A stretch of 64,000 nt of DNA, taken from Hyphomicrobiales bacterium (GTDB lineage Bacteria > Pseudomonadota > Alphaproteobacteria > Rhizobiales > Rhizobiaceae). This document shows, one piece after another, positions 43,348 to 52,854 of this stretch; the first letter of the stretch is position 1; each line of letters opens with the position of its first letter. The notes beneath the pieces are model-generated. The model saw only the letters and a program-made list of their open reading frames with translations. It was not told the DNA's origin and searched no databases. The translations under genes were made by a program, and so were the position numbers. The stretch lies in contig JAAEOH010000239.1 of the NCBI GenBank assembly GCA_024244645.1, forward strand, positions 1 to 64,000. Direction: 5' to 3'.

Positions 43348-44433
43348 ATGAACAAGCTTTGCCGATGGGCGGTGGCCGCGGTGTTCGCCGCGGTTGTGTT
43401 CGGCGCACCGGCCGCCTCATCAGAAGACAAATCGGTGACGGTCATCAACAGCGCCATCACCGGCTTCATCATCCCTGCACACAAGCAATTCAGCACAGCG
43501 GCACAAAAACTCGCCAGCAACATCAATGATCTCTGCGCCGCTCCATCCGACGCTCAATTGCAATCGGTATATGCTGGATTTGATGGGATCGTATCGGCCT
43601 GGGCATCGGTCAGCATCATCCGCATCGGACCGATACTCGAACACAACCGGCTTGAAAAACTGCTTTTCTGGCCCGACCGCAGGGGCATCGGTCTTCGCCA
43701 GGTCCAAGCAATTCTGGCAAAACAGGACACCCTGGCCATCAGTACCGGCGGGCTTGCGGAAAAAAGCGTAGCGGTCCTGGGATTGGCCGCGCTGGAATTC
43801 GTGCTCTACGGCGAAGGTTCGGAATTGTTGTCGCAAAAGACCGATGAGTATCGCTGCCGGTTCGCGAAGGCAATCAGCGTCAATATCAATGACCTGGCCT
43901 ACCAGTTGCTGACAGAATGGCAGGCTCCGGACGGTTTTGCGAATACATGGCAAAACCCGGGACCGGACAATGCCTTGTTTCACGACGAAAAAGAGGCTCT
44001 GAGCGCTCTTGTCAGCGTGTTTGCCAATGGCATGGAGTATTACCACACCGTCGAGATTGGAGGATTTCTCGGTCTGACCCCTGAAAAGGATAGACCGCGC
44101 CAGGCACTGTTCCGGCGATCTGACAATACGTTGAGATTTTTACGGAAAACACTTTCTGACTTTCAACTGCTCTATCAGAAATCGGCCCTGCGAACATTGC
44201 TCCCGGCCAGTTCGGACTGGATCGACGAGGCCATAGGATTTGGCTTCAAACACGGCAATGCCAGTCTTGCGTCCCTTAGTGGCTCGGCAGCGCAGATTCT
44301 GGAAAATCCACAAAAACGCGCAAAGCTCGCCTATGTCGGAACCGTTGTGCGGGGCCTCAACGAAAATTTTGGTATCGACCTAACCGCGGCACTCGATCTG
44401 ACGGCCAACTTCTCCAGCCTCGACGGAGACTGA
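43348..44433 (+). CDS. Imelysin family protein
   Basis: Signal peptide; imelysin-type RIGPILEHNRLEKLLFWPDRRGIGLRQVQAIL and LGLAALEFVLYG. Confidence 0.88.
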   Translation: MNKLCRWAVAAVFAAVVFGAPAASSEDKSVTVINSAITGFIIPAHKQFSTAAQKLASNINDLCAAPSDAQLQSVYAGFDGIVSAWASVSIIRIGPILEHNRLEKLLFWPDRRGIGLRQVQAILAKQDTLAISTGGLAEKSVAVLGLAALEFVLYGEGSELLSQKTDEYRCRFAKAISVNINDLAYQLLTEWQAPDGFANTWQNPGPDNALFHDEKEALSALVSVFANGMEYYHTVEIGGFLGLTPEKDRPRQALFRRSDNTLRFLRKTLSDFQLLYQKSALRTLLPASSDWIDEAIGFGFKHGNASLASLSGSAAQILENPQKRAKLAYVGTVVRGLNENFGIDLTAALDLTANFSSLDGD

Positions 44434-44435
44434 CC

Positions 44436-45536
44436 GTGGCGGGCCGGCTGGTTGCGCGACGCGAATTCCTGAAAAATGCGGGGCTGACATTCGCCGCAAT
44501 GCTGTCACCTGCCCGTGCACAAACGCTGCTGCAAAGCGATGCCGTCTACGCGTCTGCCTACAAGGATGACAGCGGAGCTTATGGCGCAGCTTTGTTGGCG
44601 GAAGATGGGACTGTTGTTGCCAGGGTTTCCCTGCCCGCGCGCGGACATGATGTTGCCCACCACCCGGAAACGGGCCGTGCGGTTGCCTTCGCAAGACGGC
44701 CCGGAACAATTGCCGTAGCATTCGATATGGCCATGCAGCGGCGGCCGCAGGAAATCACTGCGCAATCGGGCCGCCATTTTTACGGCCATGGCGTTTTTTC
44801 AAAAGACGGCCGATTGCTCTACGCCAGCGAGAACGACTTCGAAAACGCCGCCGGTGTGATTGGGGTCTATGATGTCGATGCCGGCTTTCGGCGCCTTGGC
44901 GAATTCCCGTCCGGCGGCATCGGCCCACACGACATGCTGTTGCTCAATGATGGCCGCACGCTCGCCATCGCCAATGGCGGCATTGAAACCCATCCGGATT
45001 TCGGCCGCGCAAAACTCAACATAGCAACCATGGCGCCATGCCTTTGCTTCGTCGACCGTCTGCACGGAACCCTGGTTGAAACTCAGGCATTGCCGCCAGC
45101 TCTGCATAAGTTGTCTATCCGTCACCTGGCGGGCGACGGTGTCGGCAGCCTATATTTCGCCTGCCAGTTTGAAGGCGCGCCAATCAGGCAACCGCCGCTT
45201 TTTGGCCAGGCCCGACCTGGCGAAACAATGAGATTGTTCGAAACAGACAACGGGCATCTTTCGAAACTGAAAAACTATATCGGTTCGATTGCAGCCAATC
45301 CGCAGGCCGGAACATTGTCCGTCACGTCACCAAGGGGCAATTGTCTTTTGGTTCTGGATGGCAAGAGCGGCCTTGTCCTGTCCGAGAGACGCCTCGCAAA
45401 CGTGTGTGGTGTAACGAGCCATGGCGATGCCTATTTTGCCTCAACCGGCAACGGGGTATTGTTCGACACGCGACGCGGCATTGTCGAAAGTGACAAGCTG
45501 CGCTTGGACAACCACCTCAGGCGGATAGCGGCTTAG
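44436..45536 (+). CDS. DUF1513 domain-containing protein
   Basis: RRxFL Tat-like N-terminus; propeller-like sequence (GHDVAHHPETGRAVAFARRPGT, SGGIGPHDMLLLNDGRTLAIANGGIETHPDFGRAKLN); follows imelysin. Confidence 0.88.
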   Translation: MAGRLVARREFLKNAGLTFAAMLSPARAQTLLQSDAVYASAYKDDSGAYGAALLAEDGTVVARVSLPARGHDVAHHPETGRAVAFARRPGTIAVAFDMAMQRRPQEITAQSGRHFYGHGVFSKDGRLLYASENDFENAAGVIGVYDVDAGFRRLGEFPSGGIGPHDMLLLNDGRTLAIANGGIETHPDFGRAKLNIATMAPCLCFVDRLHGTLVETQALPPALHKLSIRHLAGDGVGSLYFACQFEGAPIRQPPLFGQARPGETMRLFETDNGHLSKLKNYIGSIAANPQAGTLSVTSPRGNCLLVLDGKSGLVLSERRLANVCGVTSHGDAYFASTGNGVLFDTRRGIVESDKLRLDNHLRRIAA

Positions 45537-45563
45537 ACCCATCCGGACCAAAGGAGCCTGACA

Positions 45564-46976
45564 TTGGCGGACAAGCAGGAACTGATCGGTCTGAGCGGCT
45601 GCAGGATGGTCGAATTGCTGGATACGGGCGAGATAACGCCGGACGATGCCCTTGAAGCGCTTGAGCAGCGTATAGCGCTGGTGGAGCCCAAGGTGCATGC
45701 ACTGCCGACCCTGTGTTTCGAGCGGGCACGCGATCACGCGCGCCGATTGCGCGATCTGCAGCCCGCAGAGCGCGGTATGCTGCGCGGATTACCGGTTCCG
45801 ATCAAGGATCTGACGAATGTCTCGGGTGTCCGAACGACTTTCGGCTCGAAACTTCTGGAAAACAATATCCCGGACACCAACGGTATTGTCACGCAGACCC
45901 TCGAAGACAACGGTGCGGTCGTCTATGCAAAGTCGAATACGCCGGAACACGGCACCGGCGGGCACACTTTCAACGATGTGTTCGAGACCACCTGCAATCC
46001 GCACGACATTACCAAATCTGCCGGAGGATCTTCTGGCGGCGCAGCAGCAGCACTTGCAAGTGGAACTGCCTGGCTGGCGCATGGCAATGACATGGCCGGT
46101 TCGCTGCGCACCCCGGCGAGTTTTTGCGGTGTGGCAAGCCTCAGACCCTCACCCGGTCTGATTGCCACCGATCCCAAGAAAAATCCCTTTCAGGTCCTTG
46201 GTCAGGAAGGGTCGATGGCGCGTTCGGTGGAAGACACGGCATTGCTGGCCGATGCGATGAGTGGTCCATCGGAATACGCCGCACTCACCAAACCGGCTAC
46301 CGGTACTTCGTTTCTGAGCGCAGCCCGCCAACCGGAAAAACCGCTACGTGTCGCTTTCAGTTCCGGGCTCGGGTTGGTGGAACCGGCGCCAATATCAAAA
46401 ACCGCTTTTGAAAGCGCAATCAATCACTTGTCGGCATCCGGTGTCGACATGGTGGAGGGTCACCCTGATTTGACCGATGCCGACGAAGCGTTCACGGTTC
46501 TGCGCGCCATCTCCTATGCGATCAATCTGGGCACCGATCTAAATGAGACACGCCATATTCTCAAGCCGGAGGTTGTCTGGAACGTAGAAAAGGGATTGGC
46601 CGCCACCGGTACGGAAATCCGCAGTGCCATGGCCGCACACGGGCGTGTTTTCGCCAGCGCGGCCGGGTTCATGCGAGACCACGATGTTCTCATCTGTCCG
46701 GCAACCGCCCGCCAGCCGTTTCCGATCGAAGAGCGCTATCCGGGACATTCTGAAGGCGTGCCGATCCCGCAATACAATGAATGGCTCCGCATCGTCCATC
46801 TGATCACCGCCACAAGCCTGCCGGTGATCACCATTCCCTGCGGCTTTGCATCAGACGGACTTCCATTCGGTGTCCAGCTTGTCGGAAAACCGCACGGCGA
46901 AATGGCGCTGTTTTCAATCGCCAGGTTTTTTGAAGAAATATTCGGCTGGGATACGAAACCCGTCGATCCGAAGTGA
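45564..46976 (+). CDS. Amidase
   Basis: Amidase signature: PVPIKDLTNVSGV, KSAGGSSGGAAAALASGTAWLAHGNDMAGSLRTPASFCG. Confidence 0.93.
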   Translation: MADKQELIGLSGCRMVELLDTGEITPDDALEALEQRIALVEPKVHALPTLCFERARDHARRLRDLQPAERGMLRGLPVPIKDLTNVSGVRTTFGSKLLENNIPDTNGIVTQTLEDNGAVVYAKSNTPEHGTGGHTFNDVFETTCNPHDITKSAGGSSGGAAAALASGTAWLAHGNDMAGSLRTPASFCGVASLRPSPGLIATDPKKNPFQVLGQEGSMARSVEDTALLADAMSGPSEYAALTKPATGTSFLSAARQPEKPLRVAFSSGLGLVEPAPISKTAFESAINHLSASGVDMVEGHPDLTDADEAFTVLRAISYAINLGTDLNETRHILKPEVVWNVEKGLAATGTEIRSAMAAHGRVFASAAGFMRDHDVLICPATARQPFPIEERYPGHSEGVPIPQYNEWLRIVHLITATSLPVITIPCGFASDGLPFGVQLVGKPHGEMALFSIARFFEEIFGWDTKPVDPK

Positions 46977-47115
46977 ACGACCAGCCCTTCAAGACCGAAG
47001 TCTTAACGACCGCCGGGCAAATCAACTTAAGCCTTAACCATGTTTTTCATGACTATTTTAATGGTTCTTGCCGATGCTGGTATTTCGTCTTCAACGGATC
47101 TCCAGGTGCTGAACC

Positions 47116-47514
47116 ATGCGTAAAACGCTGTTTTCTGTTCTTATCGTGGCAACGGCGGGTATGCCTATTTCCGGCTGCGCCAGCTTTTTTGGCCTCGGTA
47201 CACAATCTTCGCAGGTCCACTACAACGACACAAAATGGTGCGTACCGCGCAAATTGAAGCGCGTGCTCAACCGCGTTGCCGACACCTATGGCCCCGTCAC
47301 CGTCCATTCCACCAAACGCTGGTGGCTTGAAAACTGGTGGAAAGGCGGCGCCCGCAAATCCTACCACTTGAAATGCAAGGCCGTCGATTTCTCGGTTGAG
47401 GGTGACCCATCATCCGTCATCGCCTTTTTGAAATCACAGGGCGATGTCGGCGGCTATTCCTATTACCCCTACGGCCATTACCACATCGACATCGGGCCGC
47501 GCCGGACCTGGTAA
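47116..47514 (+). CDS. D-Ala-D-Ala carboxypeptidase-like (peptidase M15A/YcbK-type) lipoprotein
   Basis: Lipobox ISGC; SYHLKCKAVDFSVEG, YGHYHIDIGPRRTW metal-ligand-like motifs. Confidence 0.75.
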   Translation: MRKTLFSVLIVATAGMPISGCASFFGLGTQSSQVHYNDTKWCVPRKLKRVLNRVADTYGPVTVHSTKRWWLENWWKGGARKSYHLKCKAVDFSVEGDPSSVIAFLKSQGDVGGYSYYPYGHYHIDIGPRRTW

Positions 47515-47685
47515 CCCTGGCGCAAACCCCCATTCACGGCGGATAAACCGCTGCGAAGGCTTGTTTCACTCCTCTAGAAGTTGACCCGTCGCAGCTTTTG
47601 CGCATTTAATGGCGCCATGTGCAAAGAACGCATGGTGGTGCGGACATGCGCGGGTGCCGGTGAAGGCCGGTACAGGGAGGAAATG

Positions 47686-48330
47686 ATGAAAAGGCGAAGT
47701 TTTATTCTGGGCGCCGCGGCCGCGACGGCCGGACTTGGAGCGCATTTTGCAACGGGCAGCAAGGCTGCAGCTAAAACATCTTCTTCGAAGTTCTTTTTCG
47801 GCGCCAGCGCCGATGGCGGCCATAATTACCGCAACACCAACTTCAAGGCGATCGACCAGCGCTGGCACCGCCAGATGGTCAAGTATTTTTCCGACGAGCC
47901 GCAGGGCACGGTGGTGATCGATACCAACAACCACTACCTTTACTGGATCTGGGAAAACAACACCGCTATCCGCTACGGCGTTGGTGTGGGACGTGAAGGA
48001 TTTCAATGGTTTGGCCGCGCCAATATTGCCCGCAAGGGCCGCTGGCCGCGCTGGGTTCCGCCGGAAGAAATGAAGAAACGTCAGCCCGGGCTTCCCGATT
48101 CCATGGAAGGTGGTCCCAACAATCCACTCGGTGCAAGGGCGCTTTATCTGCACAACGGCAAAGGTGACACCGGCTACCGTCTGCACGGAACGGCCGAACC
48201 CTGGTCTATTGGATCGAACGTGTCGTCAGGCTGCATCCGCATGTTCAACGAGGACGTCATCGATCTCTACCGCCGCGTTCCTGTCGGCACATCGGTTCTC
48301 GTTCTGGAACACATATCCGACCGTTCATAA
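47686..48330 (+). CDS. L,D-transpeptidase
   Basis: YkuD catalytic motif HGTAEPWSIGSNVSSGCIRMFNEDVIDLY; RRSF Tat-like leader. Confidence 0.93.
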   Translation: MKRRSFILGAAAATAGLGAHFATGSKAAAKTSSSKFFFGASADGGHNYRNTNFKAIDQRWHRQMVKYFSDEPQGTVVIDTNNHYLYWIWENNTAIRYGVGVGREGFQWFGRANIARKGRWPRWVPPEEMKKRQPGLPDSMEGGPNNPLGARALYLHNGKGDTGYRLHGTAEPWSIGSNVSSGCIRMFNEDVIDLYRRVPVGTSVLVLEHISDRS

Positions 48331-48371
48331 TCCGCATCGGGGGATGCGCACAACAGGCAGGGGAAACAGAT

Positions 48372-48914
48372 ATGATGAGTATCCTCAAGGCTCTTGCGGC
48401 CATGATGGTTCTGGCGGCCGGACTGGCCGCCTCCGGCTGCACCAGCTCGGTCAACAACGATCCAAACAGCGGTGTCACGGACGACCCGGCGGTCGGGTTT
48501 GCAAAGTTCAGCAACGATTCCAAGGAGCACTTCACAATGACGGTCGGCCGGCGGGTCTATTTCACCCGCGGTTCGAGCGATTTCGACGATGTGGCACTCG
48601 AAACACTCAATCTGCAGGCCGCATGGCTGGTCAAAAACCCGAAATGGCTGATCAAGCTGCAGGGTTTTGCCGACGATCCGGGTTCCGAAGAAGCCAATAT
48701 CAAACTCTCCGCCGCGCGCGCCCAAAAGGTCATGGATTACCTGGCTTCCAAGGGCGTCAATCCGCAGCGCATGTGGGCCAAGGGATATGGCAAGGAACGG
48801 CTGGTGCGCAATTGCAGTGACATTACCTGCAAATCGCAGAACCGGCGCGTGATCGTCAACCTCCGCACGAAATTCGACGGCGCCGCCCCGCAATATAAGC
48901 GAAAGCAGAGTTAG
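48372..48914 (+). CDS. OmpA family lipoprotein
   Basis: Lipobox ASGC; OmpA-like domain (VYFTRGSSDFDD, LQGFADDPGSEEANIKLSAARAQKVMDYLASKGV, NRRVIVNL). Confidence 0.88.
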   Translation: MMSILKALAAMMVLAAGLAASGCTSSVNNDPNSGVTDDPAVGFAKFSNDSKEHFTMTVGRRVYFTRGSSDFDDVALETLNLQAAWLVKNPKWLIKLQGFADDPGSEEANIKLSAARAQKVMDYLASKGVNPQRMWAKGYGKERLVRNCSDITCKSQNRRVIVNLRTKFDGAAPQYKRKQS

Positions 48915-48930
48915 CCGTCGCCGGCATTCG

Positions 48931-50094
48931 CTATTTGCCGAGCGCAAACACCTCGATCGGTTCAGCAACCCCGCGAACCGAATGGCTGCCCTGCAAGCTG
49001 AAACTGTCCGGAATGCACAACGCCACCTGCTCCGTCGCAAGCACCGGTTCGCCGACTGTCTTGCACAGGTCCTGAACCCGGCTGGCCACATTCACCGCCG
49101 AACCGAGAACCGTGAAATCAAGCCGGTCGGGACTGCCTATATTGCCATAGGTCACCGGGCCGAGATTGATGCCCATGCCCATCGCCAGGGTTTCTTCGCC
49201 GCCATCTTGCCGTTCGACATTCAACACATTCAAAGATGCGATTGCCGTTTGGGGCGCATTGGCGGCATTTCGACAACAGTTTTCACGACTATTGGCTTCA
49301 TCGATCGGAAAGATGGACAATATCCCATCGCCCATGAATTTGAGCACGTCGCCGCCATTGGCTTCCACCGCCTGCACCACGACATCGAAATAACCGTTAA
49401 GGGCAGCAAGCAAAGCCGCTTCACTCCATGTTTCGGTTTTTTTCGTAAAACCGCGAAGGTCGCCGAACATCACCACCGCGTCAAGCGCCGCATGTTCGCC
49501 CCGCTGGATTGTGCCCTCGCGCACCGCGAGCGCCGGGCCGTTCCCCAGATAGGTCTGCAGCAGGCTGGCTGTCGATGAACGCATGGCCACCGGTTCCATC
49601 GCCGAGGCAAGCCCGTGCCGTGTTTCATGTATCAGCTCCAGATGCCTTTCCTGAAAACCGTCGGGATCATTGCTGACGAAAGTGCCGCCATGTGCGGAAC
49701 CGTCGCCATAGTGCAATAAATGAGCGTAGAGGTCGGTGCCGCCGCCATCTGCCAGTTCCACATAGGCACTGTGTTCGGTCTCCCGGTTCAACCCCGTCAG
49801 ACTTTTGTGAAGCGGCTTCCGCTTGGTCATCACATATTCAAACGGCCCACCGATATAAGATGTGGTGTCGAGTGTGGAGCGCGCCACTTCGTATTTTGTC
49901 GTTTCCTTCGGTGTCCGGACAATCCCCCAAGCCACCAGCAGCGGATTGGCAAAACGCTGGGCGATATTGGCACGCGACAGCGGCACCCCTGCCCTCACCA
50001 GCCGTGCCGAATAGCCATCGACAATCGCTTTTGCCTCGCCGAGCCTTCGGCCTTCATCGATCAGCCAGGCGTTGATGTCATTCGACGCGCTCAT
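48931..50094 (-). CDS. Adenylate/guanylate cyclase domain-containing protein
   Basis: Class III catalytic domain: VVMFGDLRGFTKKTE, GGDVLKFMGDGILSIFP, MGMGINLGPVTYGNIGSPDRLDFTVLGSAVNVASRVQDL. Confidence 0.93.
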   Translation of the reverse strand: MSASNDINAWLIDEGRRLGEAKAIVDGYSARLVRAGVPLSRANIAQRFANPLLVAWGIVRTPKETTKYEVARSTLDTTSYIGGPFEYVMTKRKPLHKSLTGLNRETEHSAYVELADGGGTDLYAHLLHYGDGSAHGGTFVSNDPDGFQERHLELIHETRHGLASAMEPVAMRSSTASLLQTYLGNGPALAVREGTIQRGEHAALDAVVMFGDLRGFTKKTETWSEAALLAALNGYFDVVVQAVEANGGDVLKFMGDGILSIFPIDEANSRENCCRNAANAPQTAIASLNVLNVERQDGGEETLAMGMGINLGPVTYGNIGSPDRLDFTVLGSAVNVASRVQDLCKTVGEPVLATEQVALCIPDSFSLQGSHSVRGVAEPIEVFALGK

Positions 50095-50274
50095 GCCCCG
50101 ACCTTACGCATGCTGTTTACTGGCGGCAATCTTCAGCTACAAAGAACCATGGATATTGATGACGCCGTATTTCTCGTGAGATCGCAATCCGGGGCTGCAA
50201 ACCCGCCAATCCGTTCTGACGTCGCCAACAGCTTTATTGTCTGCAACATGCAGCGCGCCAGGACCACTTGATCA

Positions 50275-51111
50275 ATGTCTGGCCCGGTTATCCTTGTGGC
50301 AGTTCCGCAAGTATATGAAAAACAGTGCCTAAGGAATTTGAAACGCTTAAGAAAAAAGGGTTGCAAACTAAAGATCGAGATCTGGCAACTCTATCGGGAT
50401 GAGGTTTCAGACGATTACAAAAAGCGGTTCCAGCGTATCCGCAATATCGATTTTCAATATGTGGAGGACCATGAAGAGAACCGGCGGCACTGGCAGGGAT
50501 TTCAGATCAAGGCCTTCATGATGAAACACACCTGCCACGAGGAAATCATCATCGTGGATGCCGACGTCTATTTTCATCGGAAACCCGATCTTCTGTTTGA
50601 TGATGAAGACTACAAGCGCACCGGGTTCTATTTCTTCAGGGACTGGGAACACTGGCAGTTCAGCAAGTTCACCAATGCACCCGGCGTATCGCGGTTCAAC
50701 GATCTCGCCTATTTCCAGAACCGAAAGCAATTCATCAGGCAATTGATGCCCGATATGCCGGAAAAATTCCCTGAAGAATGGTCCTATATCTACGATGACG
50801 AACTGCCGGTCGTGCCGGTTGCCGAAGGCTTGCAGGAATCGGGTGTCGTCTACATGAACAAGAAAGACAATGGCGAAGTTGTCGAAACGGTTTATGCCCT
50901 CAATGAAGACAACGAGTTAACCTACGAGCGTCTCTATGGTGACAAGGAGACATTCTGGCTCGGCTGCGTGATGAACGACCAGGATTTCGGCATGAACGAC
51001 ACGCCAGCCTACTGGTACCGAAAAGCACTGACCCACGACTACAAGGGAAAGCCCTTTTGGAGTCAGAAATACCGGCCGAAATTCCGGCTACAGCATCTGT
51101 TTGGCCGCTAG
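50275..51111 (+). CDS. Putative glycosyltransferase, MNN1-like/DUF6492-type
   Basis: QGFQIKAFMMKHTCHEEIIIVDADVYFHRKPDLLFDDEDYKRTGFYFFRDW: DxD motif and WQIKPF...DADVLF...TGALFF-like pattern. Confidence 0.65.
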   Translation: MSGPVILVAVPQVYEKQCLRNLKRLRKKGCKLKIEIWQLYRDEVSDDYKKRFQRIRNIDFQYVEDHEENRRHWQGFQIKAFMMKHTCHEEIIIVDADVYFHRKPDLLFDDEDYKRTGFYFFRDWEHWQFSKFTNAPGVSRFNDLAYFQNRKQFIRQLMPDMPEKFPEEWSYIYDDELPVVPVAEGLQESGVVYMNKKDNGEVVETVYALNEDNELTYERLYGDKETFWLGCVMNDQDFGMNDTPAYWYRKALTHDYKGKPFWSQKYRPKFRLQHLFGR

Positions 51112-51210
51112 TCGTTGTTTGCCTGAGCGTGATCACAACTCATCCGGACATCGAGGCGCTTTGAAGCTTGGTGAGCCGAACCGGTCAGTCAGCTAACTAC
51201 CGGCGTTATC

Positions 51211-52740
51211 TTAATTATCCGATGTCCTCGGACCGTCATCGGTGATCTCTAAGTTTGAGATGGTCGTGTCGAGATAGGCCATGCGCCGGTCAAGGAGCCG
51301 CCGTGTCATTGTCAACAACGCCTTGGCATGGTCCGGATCTTCGGCGACATTGCGCATCTCGCCTTCGCCTGCACGGTCAAAGAGCAGCGGCGGCAGCCCC
51401 CCGCCGAAATGAACCAGGGAATACGCCTCAGACCGCAATATTGCGAGATTTGCATCGCGGTGATGAAGGCCGAGTTTTTCCTGAACGGCAGTCGCCCGCA
51501 GCGGATTTCCAAAGGTCAGCTCGGAGTAACTTGTGTCGCGCCACTCGGAACAGTCACCGTCCCGCAGAAACCGCATCAGCGAGTGGCCATTGACCGAGGC
51601 CGGAACAGGCAGTCCCATCCATTCAAGAATAGTCGGCATGGTATCAACCGTTTCGGTCGGTTTGGTCACCGCCTTTCCATGGGTGCCGGAATTGAGGGGA
51701 TCACGGATGATCAGGGGAATATGATAGGCCGCATCATAGACATGCGCCTTGCCCCAGCTATGGTGATCGCCAAGCATCTCGCCATGATCGGCGGTAACAA
51801 TCAGCAGCGTTTCGTCGAACTGCCCGCTTTCTTTCAACAACGAAACGACGCGGCCGATATGATGATCCACCTCGCTCGCCAGTCCGAGATAGATTGCCCG
51901 AAGTTTCTGGATGTTTTCATCGGTTTCATCCAAATCTGGAAATCCATCCACTTGAGAGGCTGCACTGTGGCCACCGGCTGCGGCGAGAAAAGACGGGTGA
52001 ACCGCGTGCTCTTCCTTCTCGCTTGCATGTCTTTGCGGCAGCGGTAGGGACGCTGGATCATACATCCGGTTGTACGGATGCGGCGCCACCAGCGGCGGGT
52101 GGGGTCGAATATAAGTCAGATGCGTGAACCAGCGCTCTCCTTCGCGCGCAGCCAGGGCGCCCAGGCATGAATCGGTAAGAAAGGTGGTATCGCTGTCATC
52201 GGCGCTGTAAAATGCCGGATCATCGACGCGGCGCGGTTTACCGGGACTTGCCACCGGAACATAAAAGTCGCTGTAATCCGGAACGTCGTAGCCCCTGGCG
52301 ATCAGACTTGCCCGCCAGGGATAGGAATAACACTTACGCATCTCGAGCATCTGTTCAAATCCACAAAGGTGCTCCTCGTAGCTAGCCACTGCCGGGTCAT
52401 TCGGATGATGAACGCGCGGATCCTGCGACGTGTCCGTGTAGCCGAACAGCATGGGCAGATATCCGGCTTTGCGCACCTCGGTTGCCAGGTTCGGGATGTC
52501 GTGTCGCAGGGGTGCGCGATTGCGCACGCTCCGGTGGTTCATCGCGTACTGTCCGGTCAGCAGCGAAGCCCGCGAAGGTCCACAGGGATTGGCGACGGAA
52601 TAGTGTTGCTGGAAGGTGACTGACTCCAGCGCCAGCGCTCTGAGATTGGGCAGATCGACGTGACTGCTCAGTGCCCCGAATAACGTATCGGCACGCAACT
52701 GGTCGATGACGATGAACATAACGTTCCGGTTAGCGGTCAT
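51211..52740 (-). CDS. Sulfatase / phosphonate monoester hydrolase-like enzyme (alkaline phosphatase superfamily)
   Basis: VMFIVIDQLRADTL; formylglycine motif CGPSRASLLTG; TADHGEMLGDHHSWGK; pattern resembles rhizobial phosphonate monoester hydrolases (AMNHRSVRN, IRPHPPLVAPHPYNRMY). Confidence 0.8.
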   Translation of the reverse strand: MTANRNVMFIVIDQLRADTLFGALSSHVDLPNLRALALESVTFQQHYSVANPCGPSRASLLTGQYAMNHRSVRNRAPLRHDIPNLATEVRKAGYLPMLFGYTDTSQDPRVHHPNDPAVASYEEHLCGFEQMLEMRKCYSYPWRASLIARGYDVPDYSDFYVPVASPGKPRRVDDPAFYSADDSDTTFLTDSCLGALAAREGERWFTHLTYIRPHPPLVAPHPYNRMYDPASLPLPQRHASEKEEHAVHPSFLAAAGGHSAASQVDGFPDLDETDENIQKLRAIYLGLASEVDHHIGRVVSLLKESGQFDETLLIVTADHGEMLGDHHSWGKAHVYDAAYHIPLIIRDPLNSGTHGKAVTKPTETVDTMPTILEWMGLPVPASVNGHSLMRFLRDGDCSEWRDTSYSELTFGNPLRATAVQEKLGLHHRDANLAILRSEAYSLVHFGGGLPPLLFDRAGEGEMRNVAEDPDHAKALLTMTRRLLDRRMAYLDTTISNLEITDDGPRTSDN

Positions 52741-52854
52741 GATCGGCCCCAACTCTGCAAATTCTTGCGGAAGCATAACCGCAAAGCACAGGAATTAACT
52801 GCCAAAAAGTGCCCGGTCAGCATCGCTGCATGTCCAAAACCTGTGGCTGTCACC

